The notes under the pieces were generated by a model, which did not search any database, had not been told where the DNA came from, and saw only the letters and a list, made by a program, of their open reading frames with translations. This document shows, one piece after another, positions 11,760 through 24,542 of a DNA stretch of 64,000 nucleotides; within the stretch, counting starts at the first letter, position 1; every line of letters begins with the position of its first letter. Origin of the DNA: Limnoperna fortunei (taxonomy: Eukaryota; Mollusca; Bivalvia; Mytilida; Modiolidae). The translations under genes were made by a program, and so were the position numbers. The stretch lies in contig OX104119.1 in NCBI GenBank assembly GCA_944474755.1, positions 43,053,927 through 43,117,926 on the forward strand, read 5' to 3'.

Positions 11760-12640
11760 GTAACAAGTACATACTGTCTTGGAAGCTAAAAAAAGATATC
11801 ATGTTTATTCTCAAAATAACCTTATAAAAAGATGACCAACGTGGGCAGATAAAAATAATACTGAATAGTAAACAAAAATTGAAATCCATAAGACAAGCGA
11901 CAAAATCCGGTCACACGCCAGACACACAACACAAAGGAGAAACCAAAAATCACCAAAACTGAAAAATCAGTGTGTACCGAACCTAATACAAGGATCTAAT
12001 TTTTCATTTTTACTAATATAGGAAAACAAATGATAGCAAATTGTATGCATATACAGTAGAACACTAGAAGGTCATTAGTGTGTTTGCATGCAATATGAGG
12101 GGCAAATGAATTGTTTTTAAAATAAGGATATCTCGGGTATTGAATATTAGGACGGTATTGGTTAAATGTATTTTGAGAGACACTAATGTAATAGAAAGTG
12201 CCTGTCCTTCTTCTTACTTGATTCGTTGTTTGCAAATATGAACTGGTTCTGAACATAGATGAAAAATTGGACGTAAAAATTAAGAATAATAGCGTTGTCA
12301 GATGTGAAGTATTAAACAGAATGCAAAAGTATAATAAAAACCTAATTTTGATTATTTCTTTCATGTTATTTTGCATATAATTATTGATACCAGAAATTTT
12401 TTAAAGCAGCATATAACAATATATTCAATAATACGATGAAACCGTGGACATGTTTTTAGCTAAATTGGGTTGTATGTTGTCATCTTTAATATAAGTGGCG
12501 ATGAAATTCATGTAAATAACAAATACTATTTTTAGTCTTTAATTTTCTCGGGAATTTGTCTTTTTCTTAAACATGATAACGAATACTTATATGGATTCTT
12601 ATTAGAGGCTGGCACTGCTTACTCGTCCGCAGCACCTGAG
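11760..12640. other. No convincing gene; one 126-codon reverse ORF
   Basis: A reverse-strand frame at 11996-12376 encodes 126 residues with a hydrophobic N-terminus, a Tyr/Asn-rich middle and a hydrophobic C-terminus. No family is recognised and the composition follows the AT-rich background, so it is not called as a gene. Confidence 0.35.
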
Positions 12641-12646
12641 TACACT

Positions 12647-13058
12647 TGTAGCGGGAGTCAATAAAGTATAGGCAGTTAGTAATCCCGTTGTGACGTATGT
12701 ACGAATATTCGTCCAGGTTCGGTAAAAGTAATATACGTTTAAAAAGCAAATGTTTTATTATATTATTTCCAGTCATAAAATTGTACAGTTAGATTGTGAC
12801 TGACGTTTCTTGGCAATAATATTCCCATGTTTCTTGATCAAACTTACGTGACGTCAGCGTCCCGAAATGACGTATTCATCTGAGCCCCTCGGGACACCGG
12901 AACCTCTGTATTTATACTCATAAGTGACCCGAGGGGTCCCGATATGTGTATAACAAAATATTTTCCGGAGAACCAAATAATTACATGAAAACCTTATGCA
13001 ATCAATCATTAAAGGAAATACAAATGAATTAAAAACGTCTACACTCCCCCTCTCTTAA
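12647..13058 (-). mobile_element. LTR plus polypurine tract of an LTR retrotransposon
   Basis: On the minus strand a purine tract (AAGAGAGGGGGAG, 13044-13056) is followed immediately by TGTAGACG at 13043. The sequence then runs about 397 nt to CGCTACA at 12647, so the LTR has matching TGTAG/CTACA ends. A TATA-like GAGTATAAATAC lies inside, near 12910. The tract upstream of the LTR marks it as a 3' LTR with a residue of internal sequence. No gag/pol frame follows at 13059-13190, so the element is reduced to this end. Confidence 0.65.
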
Positions 13059-13192
13059 GACCTACTGTGCAACAGCGAGAGTACATTAGTTCACATAAGA
13101 GTAACAATAATACACAATATGCAATTACATAATATAATACACAAATTGAAATATAATAATTAAATTTACAACCATTACTGTTCGCAATTTAA

Positions 13193-13313
13193 GAAATAGA
13201 TTATTGCGATCGGTCTTTATGGGAATTAGAACATGGTCAGACCTTATATTTGTCAATATTTTATACCAAGCGATAGCTAATTCTCATAAAGCCCGCTCGC
13301 AATAATCTATTTC
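13193..13313. repeat. Foldback element (MITE-like hairpin)
   Basis: Arms 13193-13229 and 13277-13313 are inverted copies (GAAATAGATTATTGCGA at the outer end, CTTTATG.GAATTAG at the inner end) with about four mismatches and a 47-nt loop. Confidence 0.8.
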
Positions 13314-13763
13314 GATTCTAATATGTCTAACAAATGTTTTAAAATTTCGAAGCGGTTCTAAGAGGATGCTTTCAGTGGTAATATTGTTTTTTGAAACTAA
13401 TACGATATATCCCAAAACAGTATGTAAAAGCAAATAAAATTGACATAAACTTTTTTTCTCATCATTTTATTGAATGTACGTACCTTTTAAACAAAAATAT
13501 TGAGAAATCTTAACGAAATTGCGTCGTTCCAGTTTGAAATTTTCAGTTCAGCGTAATATGACGTCGGAATTCTAATTGTGACGTCATATTGATTCGAATG
13601 TAGAATTGTTAAAAAAATAATGTATCGGGAGTAGTTTAAATCATATAAATCTCAGAATTCAGACTAAAAATAACTAAATTATTAACAATAACGATAATTA
13701 TGGATAACACATAACAAACGCATTTGTAAGTCAGTTTTTACATTTACACAAAATACGCAGTTT

Positions 13764-13833
13764 ACGCATGTGCGAACTAAACTTATTGGAATTTTGACAC
13801 GGCTTTGTTTACATAGCTAAAGCAGGACGTCAT
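13764..13833 (-). repeat. Right arm of the 70-nt inverted repeat pair
   Basis: Reverse complement of 6811-6880 at about 91% identity. See the left arm entry for interpretation. Confidence 0.75.
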
Positions 13834-15330
13834 ATTAGAATTATAAATAATTATGACTTTGCTTAAGTTTTATTGTTTTTATCCTTTATATGTCTCATTA
13901 GCCTTCATTATAGTGAAAATAAATCGTATTTTTATAAGCTGCCATTTATTTGAAAGAACCATGAAATTTTGTACATTGAGTATATGTAATATCCTTAACA
14001 TCACATTGGACTTAATTATTGTGCACATATGCTTTGTTTTATAGATAAAAATTATGTATTCTGCAGTTTGATCAACTTTTACTACAAAATAATTGTATAA
14101 AATAATTTTTGTTGTTGAATAATTAACACCTTAGAACAAAAATCAATCTTTTGTTGAACAAAATGTTAAAAGTGGCAACTTTGAGGTATGCTCATCTATA
14201 CCTGACATCATGTTCCCGGCAATTTCAACCCATCAATTAATAACACAATACAAGAAAGACCTAGTGAAACAAAAATAAATTCAGTGGAGCGCATTTTACA
14301 GAAATTATAAAAGAGTGCATACTGTCTTTTTCAAGATATCATTTTCTATGGGTTATCTCCCCTTACTGTCTCATTTTGTTCGAAAATATAATTGAGTAGT
14401 TTTTTGAAAACACAATTGTACCCTATTCAAGACATAATAAGTTTTCCATATAATTGGTTGTCTTAGTAATAAAATTTAGCCTTCAAAAAATGAAATATTT
14501 GTAAAAACAAAGTGTACAAAGGCGGGAAAACTGGTTTCTGGAACTTAACAAGGCTTGCAAGAAAACGGTTCCGATACGAGAAGCAATATTTTGGCAAAAA
14601 CATCTTCTGTAATGCCTTTAGATCACATGCAAATTTATCAAAATTGATTGACCCCCACCCCTTTTGACAGTTTTGTATGATTTTATACCGGACTTAATTA
14701 ACAATGTTGCTGCAAATCTAGTTGTCAGTTTGGATATCAATATCGTATATCGGGTTATCTTAGCGGTTGGAAATTTTGGTGGTGTTTCTGTTTTTTAAGC
14801 AGGTTAAATTTTGGCGCTTTTTATTTTGGTGTTTTTCAAACTTTACCACCAATATAAGAACATGGCCGCTAGGGGAACCAGCTAGAAGACCTGGAATAAA
14901 ATGAATTTGTTCTTAAAAATGTTAATGATTTTCCCTTTGGCAGTAAATATTTACCGGTATTTATTGACAATTACGTATTTAAATACAAATTCTTTATGCC
15001 CTCAAGTAGTACATGTTTATTTAATGACCATGAAGGTGTTAATTTTTCGATCGATAACAGCGGCTAATTAACAATTGATCAGACTTGCATATTTATATGT
15101 GGCTTGAAATTCATAAATTGTGTTTTAAAACCTATTCAGGTAATCAATTCAATACAAACGTTCTTAATTATAGTTTGTTTACGTAACAATCGATGAATGT
15201 AATGACAGTGTTTTGATCAGGTAGATGTAAACAGGTAAATTGTAATACTGTTCAATTAAGTTATAACAACATGTCATAAAAATCGACATATTTGTCCAAA
15301 TAAAATGTCATCAAAGATATCAAGGTTAAT
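13834..15330. other. AT-rich DNA, no gene seen
   Basis: Short frames only. A few GC-containing stretches (14520-14600, 14850-14890) show no recognisable domain or repeat match inside the window. Confidence 0.4.
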
Positions 15331-15334
15331 ATAA

Positions 15335-15520
15335 TTTACTACGCCAGACGCGCGTTTCGTCTAATCAAGACTCAGCAGTGGCGCTCAGACCCAAACAATA
15401 TTTAAAATCCAAATGATTAAGATGTTGTAGAGCTTTATTACCAACATTTCAAAACGTTATACCAAATACGGCTAAGGCTATCCACACATTGAAAATAGAA
15501 AAACCTTAAAATTAAAATAA
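15335..15520 (+). repeat. Dispersed repeat with GCCAGACGCGCGTTTCGTCT core
   Basis: The core GCCAGACGCGCGTTTCGTCT followed by a CAGTGGCGCTCA-like part is GC-rich against the background and resembles a repeat I associate with mytilid genomes. That memory is the basis of the call, and only one copy is present here. Confidence 0.4.
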
Positions 15521-16520
15521 TTTTCGAAATTTCAGGGCAGTAAATTTAGACAATGACTAAATCACAGAAAGGCTGTACTCAAACTGAACAAGTAAAAATT
15601 TAAATTTATTCGTGGTCAGTTTTACACGCTTCGCCTCACAACAACAAATTAATAATAAGTGTAGTGTCAGGTATCAGTCGGTCAGTTTACATAGTTAAAT
15701 TTCTAAAGGTCATCAAATACCGGTAATTATCGTCTGGAAAAATTGGTCGTTTTAATTTTGGCAACTTTTTCTTGCACGCCAATATAGCCCAAATAACCAT
15801 TACGCTAACATTTCCCGATATACGGTATATTAACTATCCAGAATTCATATGGTCTTATCCGGGATTGTTTGACAAAGATGGTGCTCACTTATCTAAGTTA
15901 GAGTACTAAAGCCATGTTATTTGCTTGTTTGGAAAATCAGAGCTTCAAATAATATTTTTGATAGATTTATTTCTTATGTTGCAGGATTTAAGATTTGTTA
16001 TGAAAAAAGTGAAAAAAATGTAACTAAGATGACAAATATTACGGAAAAAACTTGTAATTGCTTCGCTGGTAATATCACACAAGCCAAGAGAGTAGAACAG
16101 TGTAAAGCCTATGTTTATTGTGTCTAAACAATTAAACACATTTAAAAAACTGTCTTGTTCAATTCATATGCACATCCATTTCTTTAAAAAAAACTATTTC
16201 ATAGATTTATTCCAATTGTTTCAGGTTCATATTAAACGTGTATATAAGATAACTTGGTTTTACTATTTTCTAACAGTTTGCTTTGTGTTTAACTCGTTCT
16301 CATGCTGATTATAGCACTGCTTAATGTACATCAGACATTTAGAAATTCATTATTTTAATTTTCATAACTAGATAAATTACTAATTGTAATAACATCTTTT
16401 TTATATGTTAAAATTTTTAGATGAATTTTCACTGTTTTGAGTTCATATATATGTAATTAAATATCGGTTTAAATTAATTATTTACCTGGGCTTTTCAAAT
16501 TTCAAATGTTTTCGTTTTAG

Positions 16521-18060
16521 ACCGAATTCAACATTGGTTTGCTCAGGATAAGGTGAACGTGTTTGCTATACATGCGAATTCAAGTCGCGGGGTGGCAGCA
16601 GCGAAGAGAGATACAGTGGAAAATGGTGCCAGTGTGATGCCTACATCTGTCCGTTTGATAAGCAATTCTTGTGCGGAGGTTTGTAAAATATTTGTATGCT
16701 TGATCAGACTTGTCTTTACAGAAAACAGACTTATTTACATTGATTAAGATTAAATCATCACTTCAGGTATTTATCATAGGTTGCTTTAACACTCACATGA
16801 ATTTTGGTCTGGCCATAGTTACATAAATCTCCTAGTATTGCTTCATTAATCGAGAACAAACTAACAATATTGCTTTTGAGGTCATGGAGAATTATGTTCC
16901 TTATGTCGACTGATTAGACCAAATCGGGCGGTCTTTTTGAACTGAAAATAAAGGAACCATTTAATACAGCTCTGAGATTAGGATAACTATTGAATATTGT
17001 AGCGCCCACCCATGGCAGATGTAAATGTGGTGTGTGTGAATTTACTGGTGAAAACTGTGCATGTTCTAAAAGGCAAGATTTCTGTGTAGCTTCTGATGGG
17101 GTTTGTATTTTTTGTGTTTTATATTTTCAATGTGTTATCACAACCTTTGATAAGGCCTTTGCTTTTGTTGTTTTTCTAAGGTGCATTTTTCTTTACACCT
17201 TTTTGCGTGACCTGTTTTATTCAATTAAAAAGAGATACCAGTGTTAAATAACATTAAGTGTTTTTACCATAGTATGTTGTATGTTAAAGATTGGTCAATG
17301 TCATGCTAATCAAAGGAAATATACTACATTTAAAAATCCATTATATTAAGTTATAAATATTTATACTGATGTAATGGTTCCTTGAGCAATAATCCAGCTA
17401 TATTCAGGATGCATGAGAACAATTTTAATTTTAATTTAATCAACGGAAAAAGGGATGGACTTACATGAAAAAAACGCCACACAAAAGTTTGAATGAGGAC
17501 GTAGGTACGGAGAATTAGGCCTTTTGTAGTGGCTTGGTCAAGCTTTCCATATTATAATATAAACTGTCAACCTCTTCCCCGCAACTAGATGACTTCTATT
17601 CCAGTTAGAACCCAGAGTTCTTAAAGTGTCTTTTGAAAAGTTCATAATTAAATATTCTTTAGTGCATTTTATTGGAATTATCTGTAAAATCTTTGTCATT
17701 CAATCATAATGCCTTTTTGCGATTAGTTAAGTTTGTGAACAAGTCAAATAACTTAACAGTAGACTCCCATAAAAATCTGTATTATGGTAACGATTGTGAA
17801 CCTTTTGGAACATAATTATTAATTAAAAAAAAGCTTTGAAATTGATTTCAATGTTTACAAAAGTATGCAAGATTTTGGAAAAGCGAGACAATTGCTATGT
17901 ATATACATTAATTGTAATTACTGTAATTGTAAATGGGGTATAAGATATTATGATGTACTATTTCAGTCAATATGCGGTGGACCTTATCAAGTTAAATGTG
18001 AGTGTAACAAATGTGTTTGTAATCCAGATGGCAAATACCAGGGAGCTACTTGTGAAGATT
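16521..18060 (+). pseudogene. Integrin-beta-type EGF exons (partial)
   Basis: Three exons join in phase. Exon a (16521-16678) encodes a Cys-rich segment ending YSGKWCQCDAYICPFD...LCGG. Exon b (17003-17100) encodes HGRCKCGVCEFTGENCAC...C. Exon c (17967-18060, donor GTAAGT) encodes CGGPYQVKCECNKCVC followed by YQGATCE. The CGxCxC spacing and the 'YSG.WC.CD...C......LCGG' hallmark are those of the I-EGF modules in the integrin beta stalk. Exon a carries an in-frame TAA at 16549-16551, where the family has CSGxGxC, so the locus is broken or is a partial copy. No beta-I domain exons upstream and no transmembrane or cytoplasmic exons downstream were found. A possible upstream exon near 15984 is too weak to include. 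Confidence 0.6.
17370..17600 (-). repeat. Old SINE-like copy, reverse
   Basis: A CAGCTATATTCAGGATGCATGAGAACAA-like start and a GGAAAAAGGGATGGAC-like body resemble the reverse SINE copy at 56760-56905. Diverged and without clear ends. Confidence 0.35.
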
Positions 18061-18778
18061 GTAAGTAACTACAGTTGATTTATCTGGTAGTTTTATCAGT
18101 ATTATCATTGTTGGTAAAATAGTTTGTAAAGATTGTAAAGAAAACTTATACCTTTTTGGTTTTGATAGGTTTTTACGCTTCTTTTATTATATTGTTAACT
18201 TTATCATGATGAGTTTTTTGAAGTAGAAAGCCACAGTACCGGAAGAGATTTAGGTTAAATTTGAGAACACCTTTACAGGTAGAGTCAAGTTTAAATCCAT
18301 CAAGAAATAAAAAAGTTATGATCATTTATCTCCGTTTTCAGGACATTTTTCAGGACATTACCGGAAATTTCAGGACATTAGTGCTACCCTCGAGTCTGTC
18401 TGCCGGCATGGTGTACTCGACTCAATCTTGTAAATACGTTAACGGATTTAAAATATGAGATTATGGTCTGGTAATGATAAAACTGAATATACATCATGAT
18501 TTCATCGTTATATAGCTATATCAAATATTTTAATTTACTTTAAATACTTAACAGCGGAACAACATTTTCAATTTCATATAACCTAACTTGGTATTCCAGA
18601 ACGTGACAGATTGCTGACGTCATAATTATATGTATTGATGACGTTAACTATACATGAATTCTTCCGCAAACAACAATCGACGACACTGAAACTTATGAAT
18701 TGCTAATATTATTTGACTACTGGTTAAATATTGTTATTGATATTTTTTTGATAATATTGAATTTGAAATATAAGAATT

Positions 18779-18916
18779 GTTTTCAATTGTTGGTTAGATT
18801 ATTGGATATAGGCGATTTTGGGTGGGTTTACGCTGTACATAAACCGTTTCGTGGCTTATTGTCGTAAACCGACCCAAAGTCGTCTATATCCAATAATCTT
18901 ACCAACAATTGAAAAC
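18779..18916. repeat. Long foldback hairpin, ~54-nt arms
   Basis: Arms 18779-18832 and 18863-18916 pair almost perfectly: GTTTTCAATTGTTGGTTAGA at the outer end and GGTGGGTTTACG at the inner end against CGTAAACCGACCC, with a 30-nt loop. This is either a MITE or a potential hairpin RNA precursor. Transcription cannot be judged from sequence. Confidence 0.85.
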
Positions 18917-18919
18917 ATT

Positions 18920-20245
18920 CCTTAAATAATTACGACGGTAAACATATTTCAAATGAATATCTTGTTGGTAAGGAACTTGTAAATCAGATATACTGGTTGC
19001 AGTGTGCATCAATTGATGTAAGCCAGACTTTTATTGAACATCATATGTTCATATTCGTCTGTTTTACGTAGCTTACTTTATATGAATAATCATATTTTCT
19101 TAGAACATTGTTTGTAGACAAGAAACCACGTGTCTCATTCACTATTGTGTATTTTGATATACATCGATAAAGCATCATTTATTAAAATTAGATAGGATCT
19201 GATAAGATATGTGTTTAAAAGTCGGTATTTCAAAAACAAAAGTACATCTTTATTGCGGTTTACAAAGCGTTGTACCAGTCACATTTTTGACTAAATAAAC
19301 GGCTTCGAAGACTACGAAGATAGTATGTGTTCTTGATAGACACAGAGTGCTCGGAACAAAAATGTGTGTCTGACATAACGTGCAAACTCGTTTAAGACTT
19401 CAAGGGTAGGCAGTACTTATTTATTTTGATTATCATTACATGTAATTCATCCTATGAAAGTATAATGAAAGATGTTCATTAATGAAGCAGACAATTGTAT
19501 GTTTCCTGCACAAAAAATTCATTACAACAGGAAGTACATGTACATGTAAATTTTAGACTGTAGCAAAAGAGGCAGATAGGTAGCAATTGGACATTCAAAT
19601 GCCTAAAGTCTGCATAACAAAACCAGTAAACAAAAATAAAAACAGCACATACAAAAAACAACAGACAACATAAAAACACACATGTAAATGTATAAGCACC
19701 AAAGTAAACTCAGGCACTCCAGAATGGTAAACTGTGTAAACTTTATGAAATTCTTTTGAGTTATACCCTGGAACATCTGGAAGCCCCATTTTCAAAATTT
19801 ATGAAGTCTATGACTTTTGATTTTGGCTTTGTACATGTAGGTCAAGGCCTTTACCAATGCATGACCCCAAAAGTTATAGGGACCTTTCTAGCCTTATAAA
19901 GTTAGTATCAACCATCCAGGTTTCAAAAAGTTCCATATTTAAAAGGTGCTCTCAAATTAAGCTCCAGAAACCTATTACAGATGTATCGATGGACAGAATG
20001 ATGGCTCTTTAGTCCCTCTCTCTCATTAGGATATCATAAATGCAAGAAATATAGTTCTCAGTAAAGTCTAAAAATAATTTCACTCTGACATATATATATT
20101 CATGAAACTTTATGGTTTATATAGTGTATAGTAGTGTGAAATTTAACCCACAAAAATTTTTGAGGTACTTTCTACTCTAAAAATTGTTAAAATTTGCCCT
20201 TCAATAATAACCCGCTGTACAGTTTTGCAATCAAGATTTTTCAAG
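18920..20245. other. No gene seen
   Basis: Low-complexity frames only. Probably flank or 3' region of the transposase-exonuclease remnant on the minus strand. Confidence 0.4.
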
Positions 20246-20249
20246 AAAG

Positions 20250-23004
20250 TCAGTTTTCAATCATTACATTTTGGAAGTGCATACATATTGACTGGGTAAT
20301 CTTGGAACACTTTGTAACTCTTGGTTTTCCCACACATTTTTCGGATAAAACTTGCCTAATACCATCCTGTTCATTTCTTGAATAAGCTAAGTTTAATGCA
20401 GCATAGTTCAAACCACTTGAAGCAACTTTCTTTGCCATTGTTTTTGAAAGAGCAGCATTGTCGACAAGGCACTTTAGGGATGGCAGATTAATACGTTCAA
20501 GCTTCAAGCTTACAAAAGAAAACAGAGCTTGCTCCACTGAAAAGATTGATGTCTTGATACTGTCTTCATTCCTGCTGATTGAACAAACAAGCTTCTGAAG
20601 ACTAGACACATCTTCTATTGCATTGTGTGCAGCAAATTCCTCATTGAGAAATTTAGTAATCAATGACTGCTGGGAATATGAGGGCAAACCGGGAAATTGT
20701 GATTTTAACAGAAGTTCTGTGTCCATAAATGAAGAAACAATGGATTTGAATTTATCCATCTTTTTTGCCTTTTCTAATGCATTGAATAATACATGGCAGT
20801 CAAATGTCTTTATGTTATGTCCATAAAGATTAATGGAGTTTCCTTGGTTGGATAAAAAGGTAAGGAAATCGTCCAATGCATCTGTAATACTCTTAGCTTC
20901 AACGTTTTTTCCATTATGGAATAGCTGATTTCCTTGTTTGGTTATCCCTGTAATATCAGATGCTGAGCTGTCAAAAGGAATTTTTGGCATAACATAACAA
21001 TCAAATTTTTTATCTCCACTTACAGCTGCAATTTGCACGATATGGGAAGTTCAACCTGAAAAGCAGAAAAAAATGCTGCAACTTTGTGAAACAGGCTAGG
21101 TATTTTAGGTGTAACAAACATGAAAATGACTGCCTTTTATAACTAGAGGCTCCCAGGAGCCTGTATCGCTCACCTGAACCTGAAACCAAACAACCCTTTT
21201 TATATAGAATTTCGTTCCTATAAGGAATTGACCAAAATTTCTGAAAAAGTCATTAATTTTGACCTTTTAAGGGAAATAACTCCAATAAGGAGGAGCTTTT
21301 GATGCTAAGGAGGGAGGTTCACTTGAAATTTGCTGTACCTGTTATACTTTTTTAACTATCAGCCAAAAACTCCCTTGACCCCCCTTTATATTTTAAGCCA
21401 ACGTAGCTATGTAGGTAGTCAGCTGCAATGATTTGCACAATTTTGGTAGAGGACATCCTAAAGATGATATGTGCAATGTTTCAAAGCAGTCCTTTCATTG
21501 GTCAGAGGAGAAGATTTTTTAAAATCAATTAAAATTCATAAAAAAAATGTTATAAGAGAATAATTCCTAAACGGTAAAATCAGACAATCTTGAATCTAAA
21601 GTCATTTTTGTAGCCCTCATAGAGCAGAACAATTAAGCAATGCTAACTTTTTCTCCAGTTCTAAATATTTTCAAGATTTTGTGGCAAAAATAGGAAAAAT
21701 AATTAATTTTGACAATAACTCCTACAAGGAGTCGTCATACAACTTCAACACAATGGAGTATTTTTAGAGCTTTCGATGCTGATGAAGGCTGGTCTCTTCA
21801 GTTTTCCTGTATCTGTAATATTTTTTTAACTATAAGCCAAAAACTGTATTTTGACCCCCCTGTTCTATTTTTAGCCATGGCGATCATGTTTTTTACTAAT
21901 CAAAAATCCAAACGACTGTTTAGTAAAGGACATGCTAAGCAACAACCATACCAAGTTTGGTTGCATTCTGTCAAGTGGTTTCAGAGAAGAAGATTTTTGA
22001 AAAGTTGAACGGACAGACGACGGACGCCAAGTGACGGCGATAGCTCACATGACCCTTCGGGTCAGGTGAGCTAAAAAAGCTTATCCTATGGCTTATTATT
22101 CATATATTTTGAATACATTATATAATAGAGATATTTTAATTTTATTCTATTAAAATTCTGTCAAAGTCAGCAAGAGCCCTGTAGGCAAAAGCATCTAATT
22201 TTATTAACAATATGGATTAGCAAATTTCAAATAAGATCCTCAAATGGTAGTGAATCCACAGTGTAAACTCATACCTCTTCTTTGTCATTTTGAGTGTTAG
22301 TGTTCACAAAAAAAGTAAAACTTAAGGACACCCTCTTTGAATTACAGTTACTGTCAAGGTGACCCAATTCCAACGAGGAGGGGATGTAACCAAAGATCAA
22401 ATAACAGCCATCAACCACTTGTAGTTGCTGAGATATGACCCTTAATCAGAAGTTTAGCATGATCATTAGGTAAATTGAAATGTATTACAAGCCTTCAAGT
22501 GGGTTTTAGTTAAAAAAAATAGTGCTTTTAATAGGGCAAATTTATTGAAAAATAGGACATTATAGGACAATATGCCTAAAAAATCTATCAAAGACAAAAA
22601 TAGCAGGATTTCTTTAACAGGAAATAGGTGAGCAACAGACCTGGAATTGACTTCCATCCAGATGTTGTATATCAAATCTCCAATGACTGTGATAAGTAGT
22701 TGGTGAGAAAACTGTTATAAAAATCTGTTTTTAAATACATATTCATAAGCATTAAAGATGTCATCAGGATCAGTGGATGCTCAGAATATAGCACAAATTT
22801 TATTTGGATGATACCTTACCTAAACCAGTTGTTTCCAAGTCAAAGCATACGGATGTGGCATCAACTGAAGAGGTTAATTTCTCTGGTGGTATTCTTGGTG
22901 GGGGGATTTCTGTTATGTCTTGCTGAATTTCTTGTTGCTGCAAGTCAATATTTGTGTTGTAGCTTTCCCCTTCTCTTAGCTCAGTCACAGCATTTGATTT
23001 GTTT
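20250..23004 (-). pseudogene. DEDDh (DnaQ-type) 3'-5' exonuclease part of a MULE fusion
   Basis: Two exons on the minus strand. Exon D (23004-22820, acceptor TTTTAG, donor TTTAG|GTAAGG) ends in CFDLETTGLG, the ExoI motif with its DxE. Exon E (21055-20250) continues with HIVQIAAVSGD, then GHNIKTFDCHVL (ExoII) and AHNAIEDVSSL (ExoIII, H-x4-D), so all DEDDh residues are visible. About 150 residues of unrecognised C-terminal sequence follow. Exon E's third to fifth bases past the acceptor form TGA (21053-21051), where relatives would be expected to have a residue such as Arg (CGA), so the frame is broken by a single change. Exon D also carries the last residues of the upstream transposase in frame, so the exonuclease was a C-terminal domain of that protein. 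An F1-type non-autonomous Helitron occupies the D-E intron. Confidence 0.85.
21143..22079 (-). mobile_element. Non-autonomous Helitron, F1 family
   Basis: Minus orientation. The 5' palindrome lies at 22042-22072 (half-sites AGCTCACCTGACC and GGGTCATGTGAGCT). The 3' end at 21143 reads AGGCTCCTGGGAGCCT then CTAG, that is, a GC-rich hairpin followed by CTRR and then T, which is the Helitron 3' signature. Internal landmarks (CTTCTTCTCTGAAACCAC-like, CAAACTTGG, CATGGC) match the copies at 45.4, 47.0 and 51.9 kb. Inserted in an intron of the transposase-exonuclease remnant. Confidence 0.8.
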
Positions 23005-23859
23005 CTAAAATGAAAATCACAATCATAACACATAGACCTGATCATTCATCTATTGATGAAATATTATTAGTTTCAAACTTTGTTTGTCCGTCCACAATTT
23101 CTTGTGAATAAATAACTTTTAACTTTTATAAAACTATATGCAGTTCAGATGTGAAGTAATGAAAAAAAAAATGAAATTTGTACATGTTTTAAAGATATGG
23201 ACTGTAACCAAGAACTTGGCCTCATGTATAAAATAGAGGTCACTCAGGGAAAATATTTCCTAAATTAAAATTCTGTTTGGGGGGGAGTAAAAATTCAAAT
23301 ACGTTTATTTATAATCAATTTTATACAGTATAACAATGTACAGACCTTGAATCCTTAAAATCTAATTTAATATTTATAATTTACATTTATTGGTAAAGTT
23401 TTTATTATCATAAAAATATGAACTGTTTGCTGAAATGATTTACATAGCCATTGTCACCACCACTGACTTGGGACAGACCAACAGGTAACTGATTTATATC
23501 ACACCCAAATATGGCAAACTATTCTTGAACAAGTTTATAATTATACCGTCTACTTTTCAGTTGAATTCTTCTAAGTTTATAATTCTTCGTAACTGATAGC
23601 ATTTTCCTTTTCTTTGCCTGTATGTCACGCAGCACAGAGAGTCGTCTGGTGTGATATCCAGGAGAAAGTCCTACAGATTTGTTCACCTGAAAAGATAAAA
23701 TCATATACATATTTGAACATGTTGAAGTCAATAAAAAAGATCAGTACAATATACAGGATTAAGAATTTCTCATTTGTTTTCACTATTAAAGTCCCATTTT
23801 CATATTAATCAAATGTTTTATTATGAAAATGAAAGAGATAAATCAATAATCAACAAGTG

Positions 23860-24115
23860 TGGACTGTGAACAGGCTCACAAAGGGATACCCCCACTTCAC
23901 TTGAAGTCCAATTATCTCCCCTGAATAATATCCAACAGCGACGAAAATTCTTCATGCACATCTACATATGATGTACTTCCTTCACGTAAAGTTTCATCAA
24001 AATCTGTCAAGCAGTTTAGGAGGAGAAGCGCTTACAAGGGATGTGGACAGACGGACAGACAGACAGGGTGATTCCTATTTACCCCCCCCCCCCCCCAACA
24101 AGTTTGTGGGGGTAT
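23860..24115 (-). repeat. Hairpin-headed repeat, F2 family
   Basis: Minus orientation. Palindromic head TACCCCC...GGGGGTA at 24080-24114, with the C-run expanded, then GTCTGTCTGTC, CACATCCCTTGTAAG, TCTCCTCCTAAACTGC-like, and the end module GGGGAGATAATTGGACTT. Homologous copies: 57641-57895 (+, head intact) and 42890-43090 (+, head lost). Lies in the intron between exons B and C of the MULE-exonuclease gene. Confidence 0.75.
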
Positions 24116-24414
24116 AAAAATGACCAATTTAAGAACAACAAGTTGATCAGCTAACTAAAATCTATCATTGTGGAAAATTTCATTTTTATCAGACAACCTA
24201 CAATTTATAATAGAGTTATTACTCTTGAAATGTCAATTCTTACAATTTTCAATTTTCAAAGCTGTGGCGGAAATAGAGAAAAAGAATGAATATTAGATAA
24301 AATATATCTGTTCAAAGTTTCATTCAGAAAACCTATAGCATTAATTAGCCTTGTAATGTTAATTTGTGCAATTTTTCACTTTTAGATTAGAACCCAATTA
24401 TTATTTTGAAATTT

Positions 24415-24542
<128 letters not shown>

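Noticed and set aside
11996..12376. 126-codon reverse ORF with hydrophobic ends
   Set aside because: AT-driven composition, no family resemblance, no supporting context.
15921..16127. Candidate Cys-containing exon upstream of the EGF exons
   Set aside because: Cys spacing does not match an I-EGF module and phase with exon a could not be shown.
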